Assembly (NCBI GenBank): GCA_022819745.1
Contig: JAJEGS010000041.1
Location: forward strand, 1 to 42,752
Length of the DNA: 42,752 bases
Direction of reading: 5' to 3'
From: Candidatus Latescibacterota bacterium
Lineage (GTDB): Bacteria > Latescibacterota > UBA2968 > UBA8231
Below are positions 42,737 through 42,752 of the stretch, in pieces. The notes beneath the pieces are model-generated. The model saw only the letters and a list, made by a program, of their open reading frames with translations. It was not told where the DNA came from and searched no databases. The position numbers and the translations under genes are program-made. Within the stretch, counting starts at the first letter, position 1, and every line of letters begins with the position of its first letter.

Positions 42737-42752
42737 ACTCAAAGCCTCCTAA

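Larger units (their letters stand above)
41952..42752 (-). mobile_element. IS5-family insertion sequence (right end beyond the window)
   Basis: The element encodes a two-frame DDE transposase on the minus strand and interrupts the TonB-like gene. Its left end is placed near GAAGCTGTTGAG (about 41951) because host coding sense ends there and the transposase stop follows at 41968. The other inverted repeat and target duplication lie outside the window, so neither could be confirmed. Confidence 0.7.

Overview
This window looks like a chromosomal segment of an uncultured Gram-negative bacterium. Many products carry lipoprotein or Sec signals, two are probable outer-membrane barrels, and several surface proteins end in FlgD/Ig-like domains with a TPNGDGIND signature. 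Calcium-type DxDxDG repeats are common. This mix is what I associate with FCB-group relatives and candidate phyla such as Latescibacterota, Poribacteria or KSB1. That placement is inference from protein style only; no rRNA or tRNA gene was seen.

Layout. (1) Bases 1-1993, minus strand: a CBM9-like secreted protein, a lipoprotein and a PorV/UPF0164-like protein cut by the window edge. (2) 2189-5058, plus: a promoter, a secreted 884-residue protein with eight acidic repeats, and a hairpin. (3) 5102-11929, plus: a tight operon of a GT39-like glycosyltransferase fused to TPRs, a possible 58-residue secreted peptide, two TPR lipoproteins and a CRTAC1-like FG-GAP/ASPIC lipoprotein. (4) 25133 down to 11904, minus: six envelope genes (two TPNGDGIND-tailed surface proteins, a 917-residue probable outer-membrane protein, a lipoprotein paralogous to the one at 231-977, a parvulin foldase lipoprotein and an SGNH/TPR protein). 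(5) 28198 down to 25324, minus: a lipoprotein, a repeat-containing secreted protein and a second CBM9-like protein with its own promoter and long leader. (6) 35509 down to 28294, minus: seven close-packed genes, galU, a larA-like racemase, a CsgG/FlgT-like protein, a small secreted protein, a PlsC-like acyltransferase, a PD40 propeller lipoprotein and a GT39-like glycosyltransferase. (7) 35632-36678, plus: a PfkB-type sugar kinase, convergent with an acyl-CoA synthetase (38513-36675, minus). (8) 38614-41950, plus: a barrel protein with TSP3 repeats, an enolase-superfamily enzyme and a proline-rich TonB-like gene cut by an IS5-family element that runs to the right edge.

Most of the window therefore serves the cell envelope: exported surface proteins, anchors, a foldase, membrane glycosyltransferases and sugar-nucleotide supply. 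The observations I find most interesting are a shared C-terminal signature (T-x-V-[DE]-x-x-[ST]-W-G-[RK]-x-K) on three secreted proteins, two of them related and the third not; the 13-kb surface locus in region 4 with its companion genes in regions 1 and 2, which may be cargo of a type IX-like export route; and an inverted repeat overlapping a predicted promoter ahead of galU.
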